NCBI RefSeq assembly: GCF_900129375.1
Contig: NZ_FQVN01000018.1
Location: forward strand, 1-64,000
Source: Streptoalloteichus hindustanus
GTDB taxonomy: Bacteria > Actinomycetota > Actinomycetes > Mycobacteriales > Pseudonocardiaceae
Length of the DNA: 64,000 nucleotides
Reading direction: 5' to 3'
Part shown: positions 26,124 through 34,159 of the stretch, piece by piece
How the letters are laid out: the number at the start of each line of letters is the position of its first letter
How positions within the stretch are numbered: position 1 is the stretch's first letter
The notes under the pieces: model-generated
What the model saw: the letters and a program-made list of their open reading frames with translations, nothing else
What the model was told of the DNA's origin: nothing
Database searches by the model: none
Program-made: the position numbers and the translations under genes

Positions 26124-26999
26124 ATGGACGACGAGCTGGAGCTGTTGATCACCGCGGTGGTCGCGGCCGAGGGTGCTGACCAGGCCCGCGCCGCCTGCCG
26201 GGGGCTGCGCGCCCGGGTGGGCGGCCGGGTGGTGGAGACCGCGGACTGCTCCGACGAGGACCCGGGCTGCTGGTCGGTGACGATCAGCGTCCGCCCCGGC
26301 GAGCGGGCCGGGTCGACCGCCGCGGCGGCGTTGACCCGCTCGATCCGCTCGTTCCTGCGCTCACTGGACCCCGGGTTCGCCACCAGCAGGGTGGCCTGCG
26401 AGCCGCCGACCGCGTGGACGGTGGTCGACGACCCGGACCTGGTCGCTCCACTGGTCCCCGGCGGGGAGCGGCTGCTGGTCGAGGCGTGGACCGGGGCCCG
26501 CTGGCTGCCCGCCGGCGGTGACTTCGCCGCCGGCGGCGCCCGGCCGGGCAGGACCAACCACACGGACCACACGGTCTACTCCGACCACGTGGACGACACG
26601 GGCGACGCCCACGACAGCGACGACTGGTCCGAGCCGGAGCCGGTCGACGACGGCAGCGGGCCCCGGCTCCGGCTGTGGGTCGACGTGGTGGCCGAGCGGG
26701 AGGCCGGCGCGGAGTGGCAGGCCCGCGCGGTCGCCAGCCGGATCACGCGCGAGGCGCGGTTGACCGGGGTGGCGCGGCACACCACGGCCATCCGGGTCGG
26801 CTTCGACCTCGGCCGGGTCGACGGCGACCCGGGGCAGGTCGTGGCGACGGCGGTGGCCACGCTGGGCGGGACCGGCTGGACGCCGCCCGAGCGGACCGAG
26901 CGGGCGGTGGTCGCGGGGTGGCGGACGCCGTCCCCGCCGCCCTCGGGGATCTCCGCGGTCGAGCTGGCCGCCGACGCCACCGCCCCCGTTCCCCGCTGA
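26124..26999 (+). CDS. Hypothetical 291-residue protein
   Basis: This soluble protein is of unknown family. It has two similar-looking alpha/beta halves (about residues 1-105 and 185-270). The first half has ALTRSIRSFLRSLDPGF. The second half has AVASRITREARLTGVARHTTAIRVGF. A central acidic Asp/His/Thr-rich linker (about 140-185; THTDHTVYSDHVDDTGD-like) joins them. The halves may be duplicated domains. No catalytic motif or membrane segment is visible. Nothing in the neighbourhood hints at a role. Confidence 0.6.
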   Translation: MDDELELLITAVVAAEGADQARAACRGLRARVGGRVVETADCSDEDPGCWSVTISVRPGERAGSTAAAALTRSIRSFLRSLDPGFATSRVACEPPTAWTVVDDPDLVAPLVPGGERLLVEAWTGARWLPAGGDFAAGGARPGRTNHTDHTVYSDHVDDTGDAHDSDDWSEPEPVDDGSGPRLRLWVDVVAEREAGAEWQARAVASRITREARLTGVARHTTAIRVGFDLGRVDGDPGQVVATAVATLGGTGWTPPERTERAVVAGWRTPSPPPSGISAVELAADATAPVPR

Positions 27000-27068
27000 T
27001 CTGGCGCTCCGGCCCACCTCTCGCGATCGGCCGGCCGCGACGGCGTCGAACCGTCCGAGGATTCCACT

Positions 27069-27695
27069 GTGGACAGTGAGTCCGCCAGTGAATCCGCCGA
27101 GGACCAGGTTCCGTCAACCCCCGAGGAGCGGCCCAGGCTCCGAAGACGCGGTCGCGAGGTCGTCCTCGCGCTGACCGTGCTCGTCGTGGCCGTGGCCGTC
27201 GCCGGAACCTCGTTCTGGCGGTTCGTGTTCACCGAGCCGCCGGAGGAACGTTCTCCCGAGCCGGTCCCCCTCGCGGACCACCCGGTGTGCGGAGCCCAAC
27301 TGCGGCTTTCCGTGAAGACCGACGAGGAGATGGTTCAGGTCGCACGGATCATGAGCCAGGACCCCCGGTCGAGGCGCGTGTTCTACGCCAGCCAGAAGGA
27401 GAACTACGCTTGGTTTCAGCGAATTTTTGCTGAGCACAAGGACTTGCTGGCGTTCGCCCGCCCCGAGGCGCTTCCGGCGAGCGTTTGGCTCCTGCCCATG
27501 CGCGACGTCGACCTGAAGGCGTGGGGTGACGACCTCCGCCGACAGCTCCCCCAACTTGTTCACGTCCAGCCCGTGATTCCCGAGGAACTGGTCCGAGAGG
27601 CCCGCGCACGCGGACAGCGCGCAGTCCTTCCCCCATGCCCGTCGAGCGGGGAATGGCCGAGCGCGGCTGGTTCGTCAGCCTCTCCGACGAAGTGA
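27069..27695 (+). CDS. FtsX extracellular-domain-like membrane protein
   Basis: This 208-residue protein has an acidic N-terminus, one membrane helix (about residues 32-52) and an outer domain. That domain resembles the extracellular domain of FtsX: it contains LSVKTDEEMVQVARIM, VFYASQKENYAWFQRIF and LPASVWLLPMRD in the order seen there (beta strand, helix, 'seen-in-A-rfre' helix, LPaS strand). It lacks the four-helix permease part and no ftsE is nearby, so it is an orphan ectodomain. The GTG start lies inside a copy of the dispersed palindrome (27063-27076), with GAGGA upstream. Confidence 0.7.
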   Translation: MDSESASESAEDQVPSTPEERPRLRRRGREVVLALTVLVVAVAVAGTSFWRFVFTEPPEERSPEPVPLADHPVCGAQLRLSVKTDEEMVQVARIMSQDPRSRRVFYASQKENYAWFQRIFAEHKDLLAFARPEALPASVWLLPMRDVDLKAWGDDLRRQLPQLVHVQPVIPEELVREARARGQRAVLPPCPSSGEWPSAAGSSASPTK

Positions 27696-27722
27696 CGGAG
27701 ACGTCGCCAGCACTTGAGTAGC

Positions 27723-27758
27723 GCGGAGCCCGGATCGCCTGAGCGATCCGGGCTCCGC
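27723..27758. terminator. Bidirectional terminator
   Basis: GCGGAGCCCGGATCGC (27723-27738) and GCGATCCGGGCTCCGC (27743-27758) form a perfect 16-bp stem around CTGA, between two convergent genes that end at 27695 and 27781. Confidence 0.9.
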
Positions 27759-27780
27759 TGTGTGACTACCGTTGCCGTGC

Positions 27781-29559
27781 TCAGTCGTTGCTGCGCGGCG
27801 GCAACCAGGCGGCGGTCACCGGGCCCCAGTTGCCGTCGGCGTCCTTGGCCCGGACGTAGACGAGTCGGTGCTCACCGGTGTCACCGGTGGCGTCGAAGAC
27901 ACCGCCAACGTCCACAGTGGACCCGTCGCCGTTCACCCGGAGCGTCTGCGGGACCCCGCCCTCCCAGGGCGCCTTGCCGACGTACGCCTCCGCCGCGACG
28001 ACCTTCTGCGCGGCGGGCCGGTTGACGCCCTTTCCGCCGTAGGCGTTGTCGTCCGCCTTCGCGCCGACTGACGCCCACGGGCCGTGCGCCCGCTGCACGT
28101 TCACGTTGGAGATCGTCGGCCCGAGCGAGGTGGTGTACGGGGAGCGGGCGGACTTCGCCGCGTACAGCAGCGCCGACCCGTTCAGCTCCCAGAACTTGTC
28201 CTGGCACCGGTACTCGGGGAAGAAGCCCGTGCAGTCGCCGGAGCCCGGCCCGATCTCGTAGGTGAACGAGGCGATGCCGAGCTTGTCGTAGGTCCAGTCA
28301 TCGGTGCCGCCGGAGGCGTTGTAGAGCACCTCGCCCGGCTGGCCGGTGTTGTAGCCGTTGAAGTGGCTCATGCGGAAGGCCATCGACCGCAGGCCCGCGT
28401 CGTTGGGCGTCTTGACGTTCTTGTCGTGGCCCCAGGGGAACAGCACCAGGTTGCCGTAGGTGTGCAGCGTGACCATCGCGCCCCGCGCGTTCGCCGGCGC
28501 GGCGTCGGTGTCGGCCGGGCCGCGCTGGTCGGGGAACAGCCGCTCGAACAACGCGGCGAGCGCGGTGGTCTCGGGCTCCGAGGCCGGCTTCGGCCCCGGG
28601 TACACCAGGCTGCACGGGTTCTTCGAGGTCCCCGCCCCGCCCCAGTGCGAGTCCCAGTTCCGGTTGAGGTCGATGCCCTCCTGCGACACCTGCCACGGGC
28701 CGGCGCACGGCGGCTCGGAGTTGCTGTCGTCGCGGTTCTTGCGCTGCCACGCCCGGCTGCTCCCGGCGACGTCGCCCGCGCCGAGCCCCTCCTGGACCGT
28801 CTCGATGCCGTCCGGGTTGACCTGCGGCACCACCCAGACCTCGGTGCCGTCCAGCACCGCCGTCACCTCGGCGTCGGCGCGGTAGCCGTCCAGGAGCCGG
28901 GTGACGAACCGCCAGGCCGTCTCGCCGGTGGTGATCTCCCTGGCGTGGATCTGCGCCATCAGCAGGAAGCGGGGCTTGGCCGAGTCCGGCCGGAGCTGGC
29001 AGCCCTGGTCGGGCCGCGCGGTCAGGCACAGCGCCGTCAGCTCATTGCCCTTGCTCCGGTCCTGCGTGCGCTGCCAGGAGTCGCCGTAGGAGACGCGGCG
29101 CGCCAGCTCGGGGTACCGCTGGGCCACGTCGGCGACGAACTGGTGGAAGCCCTGCACGGTGCGGTATCCGCCGTAGAAGGTGGGGTACTGGCGGTCGGCG
29201 AGCCGGCTGGGCAGCGGGTACGCCGCCGTGGACTCGGTGGGCGCCGCGACCGGCACGGGCCGGGCGTGGACCGTCTGGACGCCGAGCTGGTCCAGCTGCT
29301 CCCGGGTGTGCTCGGAGCCGACCACGACCACCTTGTCGCCGTCGCGGGTGACGACGTCGAGCCCGCTCTCGACCAGCCGCTGGGCGAGGAGCGCCGGGTC
29401 CTCGCCCGGCGAGGTGACGGTCAGCAGCTCGGTGGTCGGCGCGGCGGCGGGGTCGGTCGCCGCGGAGGCGGGGGCCGTCACGGCCAGCGCCGTCACCGCG
29501 GCGAGCGCGGCCGCCGTGGCGGCCAGCGCCCTGCGTGTCCGGGTGGGACGTCGGAGCAT
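27781..29559 (-). CDS. Secreted M14 zinc carboxypeptidase
   Basis: This 592-residue exported protease has a twin-Arg-containing signal peptide (RRPTRTRRALAA, then a hydrophobic core ending near ASA) and a pro-region. The M14 carboxypeptidase domain has zinc ligands in QIHAREITTGE (H and E) and a later His in VTLHTYGN. Other marks are substrate-binding DLNRNWDSHWGG and the catalytic Glu in FTYEIGPG. A C-terminal beta domain of about 100 residues follows. It resembles the Streptomyces zinc carboxypeptidase T/SG group that trims C-terminal residues from peptides outside the cell. ATG 29559 is preferred over an upstream start because AAGGA precedes it. Confidence 0.92.
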   Translation of the reverse strand: MLRRPTRTRRALAATAAALAAVTALAVTAPASAATDPAAAPTTELLTVTSPGEDPALLAQRLVESGLDVVTRDGDKVVVVGSEHTREQLDQLGVQTVHARPVPVAAPTESTAAYPLPSRLADRQYPTFYGGYRTVQGFHQFVADVAQRYPELARRVSYGDSWQRTQDRSKGNELTALCLTARPDQGCQLRPDSAKPRFLLMAQIHAREITTGETAWRFVTRLLDGYRADAEVTAVLDGTEVWVVPQVNPDGIETVQEGLGAGDVAGSSRAWQRKNRDDSNSEPPCAGPWQVSQEGIDLNRNWDSHWGGAGTSKNPCSLVYPGPKPASEPETTALAALFERLFPDQRGPADTDAAPANARGAMVTLHTYGNLVLFPWGHDKNVKTPNDAGLRSMAFRMSHFNGYNTGQPGEVLYNASGGTDDWTYDKLGIASFTYEIGPGSGDCTGFFPEYRCQDKFWELNGSALLYAAKSARSPYTTSLGPTISNVNVQRAHGPWASVGAKADDNAYGGKGVNRPAAQKVVAAEAYVGKAPWEGGVPQTLRVNGDGSTVDVGGVFDATGDTGEHRLVYVRAKDADGNWGPVTAAWLPPRSND

Positions 29560-29823
29560 CTCGGGTACGTCCTTCCACGTCACGAATACGGTCCACGGAT
29601 TGTGACCATTCCGTCACCGCATGGCACAAGGAGCCGAACGTCGGGAAACTCGCGGCGTCCTCACCGTTGGTCCGGGCAAACCACCCCTACCCGGCGCAAG
29701 GGGCGCACCCAATGAGACGATCTTGCTTGCGTCGCCGGACGGCGGTACTAGCGTCGAGGTCGATGCGGCTCCCGCGCCGGAGGAACGCCACCGGCGGGGC
29801 CGCGATCGGGGAGCGTGGACGGA

Positions 29824-30084
29824 ATGGCAAGCGTCGAGCAGGTCCGAGCGGGAATCGCGTTGGCGACGGACAAGGCGTCGGAGAGCATCGGCGCGCTGCA
29901 ACAGGCGGCGACAGCCATCGAACAGGCGCAGACGGCGTTCGCCCAGGCGTCCGAGGGCAGCAGCCAGAGCGACGCCGAGCAGATCAACGGCCTGCTCCAG
30001 CAGGCGTTGCAGAGCATCGGCGACGTGCAGCAGACCGTCAACGCCGCGATCTCCTCCGCCGAGAGCTACGCGAGCCGGCTGTAG
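29824..30084 (+). CDS. Small helical protein, first gene of FtsK cassette
   Basis: This 86-residue protein is almost entirely alpha-helical with heptad-like Ala/Gln/Ser patterns (IGALQQAATAIEQAQTAFAQA, LLQQALQSIGDVQQTV). It has no WXG motif but has the size and two-helix layout of ESX/WXG100-like substrates. It ends SYASRL, similar to the YTTRL end of the next gene's product, so the two may be distant paralogues. GGGGAG precedes the ATG by about 10 bases. It begins a four-gene same-strand cassette with an FtsK/SpoIIIE ATPase. Confidence 0.7.
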   Translation: MASVEQVRAGIALATDKASESIGALQQAATAIEQAQTAFAQASEGSSQSDAEQINGLLQQALQSIGDVQQTVNAAISSAESYASRL

Positions 30085-30086
30085 CC

Positions 30087-30338
30087 GTGTCGTCGATCGC
30101 CGAGCTCAGGGCCGCCCTGGCGGTGGTGCGCGAGCAGCTCTGCGCGGCGCACGCCTCGGCGAACTCCGCCAGGGAGTCGTTGGAGGAGTCCGGGAACGTG
30201 TTCCTGGAGGTCGGCCGCAACCACCCGGAGCCGCTGCTGCCGCCGGAGCTGCCGAAGGCCGTCGAGCGGCTCGACCACGCGCTGACGGTGCTCGTCGCCG
30301 CGATCACCAGCCTGGATGGTTACACCACCCGGCTGTGA
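30087..30338 (+). CDS. Small helical protein, second gene of FtsK cassette
   Basis: This 83-residue helical protein starts at GTG two bases after the preceding stop. Helix one (SSIAELRAALAVVREQL) and helix two (ELPKAVERLDHALTVLVAAI) are joined by a Pro-rich turn, an antiparallel hairpin plan like Esx proteins but without WXG. Its position directly after a similar 86-residue protein suggests a heterodimer. The downstream ATPase suggests a transported or recruiting pair. This is inference. Confidence 0.68.
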   Translation: MSSIAELRAALAVVREQLCAAHASANSARESLEESGNVFLEVGRNHPEPLLPPELPKAVERLDHALTVLVAAITSLDGYTTRL

Positions 30339-30366
30339 GGAACGCCTTGGCACAGCAGCGGATACC

Positions 30367-30507
30367 GTGATCACGACGGTGTGGTGGCTCGGGTCCGCGG
30401 TGTCCCGCGGGAAGACCGTTGTGGGTGTCCCCCGAGGGGAGGCCCACCCCGCCCGGGTCGGCGCCCGGGCCGGGACGGTCGCGCCCGCCCTACCCGGCGA
30501 CGAGTGA
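30367..30507 (+). CDS. Possible 46-residue peptide before the FtsK gene
   Basis: A short frame from GTG 30367 (MITTVWWLGSAVSRGKTVVG, then Arg/Ala/Pro-rich) ends in GAGTGA, overlapping a GTG of the ATPase gene and forming a GTGA junction. It fills an otherwise unexplained 177-bp gap inside the operon. There is no clear ribosome site, and the C-terminal half has shadow-like composition, so it may be a leader frame or chance. Confidence 0.25.
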   Translation: MITTVWWLGSAVSRGKTVVGVPRGEAHPARVGARAGTVAPALPGDE

Positions 30508-30515
30508 GGTGGGCA

Positions 30516-33299
30516 GTGCCTTCGGAGAGGCGAACCGAGCGGCGCAGGCGGATCGAGGCGGCGTTCGCGGAGTTCCGGCACGCGGTGGCCTCGGCCCTGT
30601 CGGCGGCGGCCACCGACCGGGCGAGGGCGGCGCTGGCCCACGCCCGCGCGGTCGTCGAGCTGTGGGTGCGCCAGGACGGGGTGGACCGCGCGCTGGCCTC
30701 CCGCGAGCTGGGGGCCGCCCTGCGCAACCCGGTGCTGGCCCCGGTGTTGCGGCAGGCGCTCGCCGAGCGGGCGGAGATCTTCGCGCGGTGGACCGGGAGC
30801 GGCCCCCGGGAGGCCGCCGAGCTGGTCGCGGCCAGCGCGCCCGGCCCGGCCTCCCTGCCGTGGGAGGAGTGGCTGGGGCCGCCGGGCCGGCACGACGGCG
30901 TCTCGGCCGTGCCGGAGCTGTGGCGGGTGGGTGTGGCGAGCGTGGACCGCGCGCCCACGCACGAGGAGTTCCCGCTCGCGGTGCCCCTCCTCGACACCGC
31001 GCACCTGCACGTCAGCACCAACCACACCAGCCGCGCGGCGGCCGAGGGGCTGGTGGAGTCGCTGCTGCTGCGCGTGCTCGGCTACTTCCAGCCCGGGCTG
31101 GTCCAGGTCCACGTCTGGGACGTCGGCCAGCTCACCGGCGCGCTGCCGGCGCTGTACCCGCTGACCAGGGCCGGGTTGCTGACCATGCACGACCCGACGC
31201 AGCTCCACGTGCTGCTCGACGAGCTGGCCGAGCACATCCGGCGCATCCACACGAGCGTGCTGGTCGAGGGGCACGCCTCGCTGCGGCAGCTCGCCGCGAC
31301 CACCGGGCGGCGGACCGAGCCGTGGCGGGTCGCCGTGCTCTTCGGCCACCGCGAGCGGCTGAAGGACGAGCTCCAGCAGAAGTTGCAGCGCATCGCCCGC
31401 AACGGCCTGGACTGCGGCGTGCAACTGGTGATCGTCGACATCCCGATCACGGTGAACTCCCCGGTGGAAACCGTGGAGCTGACCAGCGGGCCGATCGGCC
31501 GCAGCACGATGACCGGGCCGCACGTGACCGTGCGGATCGACCCGCCCCCGTCGCGGGAGGCGGCGCTGCGGGCGTGCGGCGCGATCGCCGAGCAGGCCGC
31601 GGAGCGCCGCAGCCGGGTCTGCGCCTTCGACGACCTGATGCCACCCCGGACGTGGACCGCCCGGTCCACCACCGGTCTCCAGGCGCCGATCGGCTACTAC
31701 GACGGCCAGCCGGTGACGTTGTCGCTGGGCGACTCCTCCCCGCACGTGCTCGTCGGCGGGCCGAGCGGCTCCGGCAAGACGAACTTCCTGTACGCGCTGC
31801 TCGGCTCGCTCGCCGCCCGCTACTCCCCCGACGAGCTGGAGCTGTACCTGCTCGACTTCAAGGAGGGCGTGTCCTTCGCGCAGTTCACGCCGGGCCGCAA
31901 GGACCCGAGCTGGCTGCCGCACGCCCGACTGGTCGGCGTCAACGTCAACACCGACCGGGAGTTCGGCCTGGCCCTGCTGCGGTTCCTGACCGACGAGATG
32001 CGCCGGCGGGCGGACGCGGCCAAGCGGCACGAGGTCACCAAGCTGGAGGAGCTGCGGGCCGAGGACCCGGACGGGCGGTGGCCGCGGATCGTCGCCGTGA
32101 TCGACGAGTTCCAGTACCTGTTCGCCGAGCGGGACGCGGTGACGAACCAGGCGGTGGGCCTGCTGGAGGACGTGGCGCGGCGGGGCCGGTCCCAGGGCAT
32201 CCACCTGGTGCTGTCCAGCCAGGACGTCTCCAGCATCGAGGCGTTCTGGGGCAAGCCGGCGATCTTCGAGCAGTTCATCCTGCGGGTCGCGCTGCCCAAG
32301 GCCCGCCGGGTGCTCGCCGACACCAACGACGTGGCGATGGAGCTGCCCCGGCGGCACGCCGTGGTCAACCACGAGTCCGGGGTGCGGCTGGGCAACCAGC
32401 TCGCCCGAATCCCGGACGCCACCAGCCGGGGCACCTTCGACGCCCTCCAGGTCCGGCTGTGGGAGCACCGCGACCCCGCGCTGGCCGAGCCCCGGCTGTT
32501 CGACGGCAGCCACGTCCCCCGGCTCGCCGACGTGCGGGACTTCCAAGCCCTCGCGCCGGTGGGCGACGGGGCGCCGGTGGTGCTGCTGGGCCAGGTCATC
32601 GACGTCGCCGGCAGCGCGGCGAAGGTGACGCTGCCGCGCAGCCCCGGCCGCAACGTCGCGGCCCTCGGCTCGTCCCTGCGCGACGCGGGCGGCGTCCTCG
32701 CCGCGGCGACGACGTCCCTGGCCAGGCAGCACGCGCCCGGCGAGGCCAGGTTCACCATCGCCTGCCTGGTCGACGAGGCGTGGGCGCCGGCGGAGCAGCT
32801 CCAGCGGGAGCTGAAGGAGGCCGGGCACGAAGTCGAGCTCCTCGGGCTGGACGGGCTGCGCGCACTGCTGACAGGGACGGCCGACCAGATCACCGGCCGG
32901 CTCTCCGCGACGAGCGCCGAGCGGGCGCCGTCGCACTACCTGGTGCTGTACGCGGTGGACGCGGCGCAGGCGTTGCTGGAGAAGAAGGACCCCGGCGCCG
33001 CGAAGTCCGGTGTGGACAGTTTCCGGCACGTGCTGCGGCACGGCCCGGAGCTGGGGGTGCACACCATCGGCTGGTGGCGCGGGGTCGGCCGGCTGCGCGC
33101 CATGCTCCCGCTGGGCTCCACCGACGACGTCGGGGCGTGGGTCGCCTTCGACGTGCACGGCCAGGAACTGGCCAGCCTCGCCGCCGGTCAGGTGATCACC
33201 TGGTCGCCGAGGGCCCGGCGGGGCCTGTTCTTCGACCGCTTCGAGCACACCCGGCCCGAGGTGGTCATCCCGTTCGACGTGCTGGAGGACCCGCGATGA
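30516..33299 (+). CDS. FtsK/SpoIIIE-type ATPase
   Basis: This 927-residue protein has an N-terminal region of about 400 residues, helical at first and then alpha/beta. An FtsK/SpoIIIE motor domain follows, with Walker A GPSGSGKT (residues 415-422), LYLLDFKEGVSF, Walker B IVAVIDEFQYLF (about 524-535) and the downstream VLSSQD and ARRVLADTND segments. A C-terminal domain of about 200 residues follows, with its own Rossmann-like LVLYAVDAAQALL. It has no evident membrane helix, unlike FtsK or EssC/EccC. GTG 30516 is chosen for GAGG 6 bases upstream. An in-frame GTG at 30504 is the alternative. The next gene overlaps by ATGA. Confidence 0.88.
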   Translation: MPSERRTERRRRIEAAFAEFRHAVASALSAAATDRARAALAHARAVVELWVRQDGVDRALASRELGAALRNPVLAPVLRQALAERAEIFARWTGSGPREAAELVAASAPGPASLPWEEWLGPPGRHDGVSAVPELWRVGVASVDRAPTHEEFPLAVPLLDTAHLHVSTNHTSRAAAEGLVESLLLRVLGYFQPGLVQVHVWDVGQLTGALPALYPLTRAGLLTMHDPTQLHVLLDELAEHIRRIHTSVLVEGHASLRQLAATTGRRTEPWRVAVLFGHRERLKDELQQKLQRIARNGLDCGVQLVIVDIPITVNSPVETVELTSGPIGRSTMTGPHVTVRIDPPPSREAALRACGAIAEQAAERRSRVCAFDDLMPPRTWTARSTTGLQAPIGYYDGQPVTLSLGDSSPHVLVGGPSGSGKTNFLYALLGSLAARYSPDELELYLLDFKEGVSFAQFTPGRKDPSWLPHARLVGVNVNTDREFGLALLRFLTDEMRRRADAAKRHEVTKLEELRAEDPDGRWPRIVAVIDEFQYLFAERDAVTNQAVGLLEDVARRGRSQGIHLVLSSQDVSSIEAFWGKPAIFEQFILRVALPKARRVLADTNDVAMELPRRHAVVNHESGVRLGNQLARIPDATSRGTFDALQVRLWEHRDPALAEPRLFDGSHVPRLADVRDFQALAPVGDGAPVVLLGQVIDVAGSAAKVTLPRSPGRNVAALGSSLRDAGGVLAAATTSLARQHAPGEARFTIACLVDEAWAPAEQLQRELKEAGHEVELLGLDGLRALLTGTADQITGRLSATSAERAPSHYLVLYAVDAAQALLEKKDPGAAKSGVDSFRHVLRHGPELGVHTIGWWRGVGRLRAMLPLGSTDDVGAWVAFDVHGQELASLAAGQVITWSPRARRGLFFDRFEHTRPEVVIPFDVLEDPR

Positions 33300-33718
33300 G
33301 CGGACCGGGATCAGCGGCGGCGCGGTACAAGGAGATCACCGGCCGGGTGGCGGAGCTGGTGGCGCGGCAGCGGGAGCAGGACCGGGAGCGCGCCGTCGTG
33401 CTGGAGCGGGTCGCCCTGCGGGCGTGGCAGGAGCTCGCCGAGGCCGGCGAGCGGGAGCACATGGTGCGGGTGATCGCCGAGGCGCAGTGGGAGGCCGCCG
33501 TCGAGGCGCTGTGGGAGGAGCGCTGGATGTCCATCCAGCCCCTGCCCGCCCAGGAGGACCTGGCTCCGCAACGCGCGGCCGACGTGGCGGCGCTGGACGG
33601 CCTGCCGATCTCCCGCCCGGACCTCAACCACCTGGACCGCGAGGTGGAGCGCACTTACCAGGCCCTGGAGGACGCGCTGCGGAAGCGCGGGTTCCTCCGG
33701 TACCGGAGGGGATCGTGA
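33296..33718 (+). CDS. Coiled-coil protein, last gene of FtsK cassette
   Basis: This 140-residue highly charged helical protein (RYKEITGRVAELVARQREQDRERA and on) is probably a coiled coil, with a tail ending in Arg-rich FLRYRRGS. The ATG overlaps the ATPase stop (ATGA), so it is translated together with the ATPase and likely binds it. No known family is recognised. It is the final gene before a repeat-rich non-coding stretch. Confidence 0.7.
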   Translation: MSGPGSAAARYKEITGRVAELVARQREQDRERAVVLERVALRAWQELAEAGEREHMVRVIAEAQWEAAVEALWEERWMSIQPLPAQEDLAPQRAADVAALDGLPISRPDLNHLDREVERTYQALEDALRKRGFLRYRRGS

Positions 33719-33819
33719 GCGATCATCGCTCTTCGGCGCTCATGATCCCCGACCGGGTGCGGGTGTCCCGCAAAACACCGCGGGGATCGTGAGCGATCAT
33801 CGCTCTTCGGCGCTCATGA
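33708..33819. repeat. 38-bp direct repeat, period 74
   Basis: A 38-bp sequence starting GGGGATCGTGAGCGATCATC occurs at 33708-33745 and 33782-33819. The first copy overlaps the end of the coiled-coil gene. Each copy contains GAGCGAT-C-ATCGCTC. In copy 1 the outer arms GGGGATCGTGAGCG and CGCTCATGATCCCC also pair with one mismatch, so a hairpin can form. The spacers also match partly (GGGTGCGGGT). Read on the minus strand, each copy begins with the mini-frame MSAEER. Confidence 0.85.
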
Positions 33820-33902
33820 ACCCCGGGGTGCGGGTTCTCACGAAGCACAGCGAGCATCCACTGAGAAGGAGGGCCACGCGCCCGCGACCTTCCGAGTCGA
33901 AC

Positions 33903-34034
33903 ATCGTATACGTTGCGCCATCGCAGGCTTCGCAACCGTAGATCGTATACGTTGTGCAACCGCTGGCCGCGCCGAGAGGCGTGATCGTATGCGAAATACG
34001 ATGAACTACTGGGCGAAGCGTGATCGTATACGTT
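33903..34034. repeat. Four phased GTATAC-centred sites
   Basis: ATCGTATACGTT occurs at 33903-33914, 33942-33953 and 34023-34034. A related inverted repeat, ATCGTAT-N5-ATACGAT, lies at 33984-34002. Start-to-start spacing is 39, 42 and 39 bp, about four helical turns. The core CGTATACG is palindromic. The array sits in a 440-bp gene-free region between the FtsK cassette and a convergent TetR gene. It looks like a cooperative protein-binding array. An alternative, a repeated short protein on the minus strand, is discussed in the findings. Confidence 0.75.
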
Positions 34035-34159
34035 GTACGAGCGGGGCGGCCCGGTGGCACCGAGGTTCCACCACCTCGACTGCCCCACCGTTTTCGCTGG
34101 TCAATGCAGCTATGACCAGCCCCGGAACGGGTACCACTGGAAGCGTGGGCGCGGAGCCG

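Noticed and set aside
33903-34034. CRISPR-like array
   Set aside because: The repeated unit is only 12 bp with degenerate neighbours and only four copies, and no cas genes are present.
33797-34060. Minus-strand 87-codon frame with repeated TYTI motifs
   Set aside because: Kept only as an alternative reading of the GTATAC array: there is no ribosome site, composition outside the repeats is poor, and the palindromic cores favour a DNA-level role.
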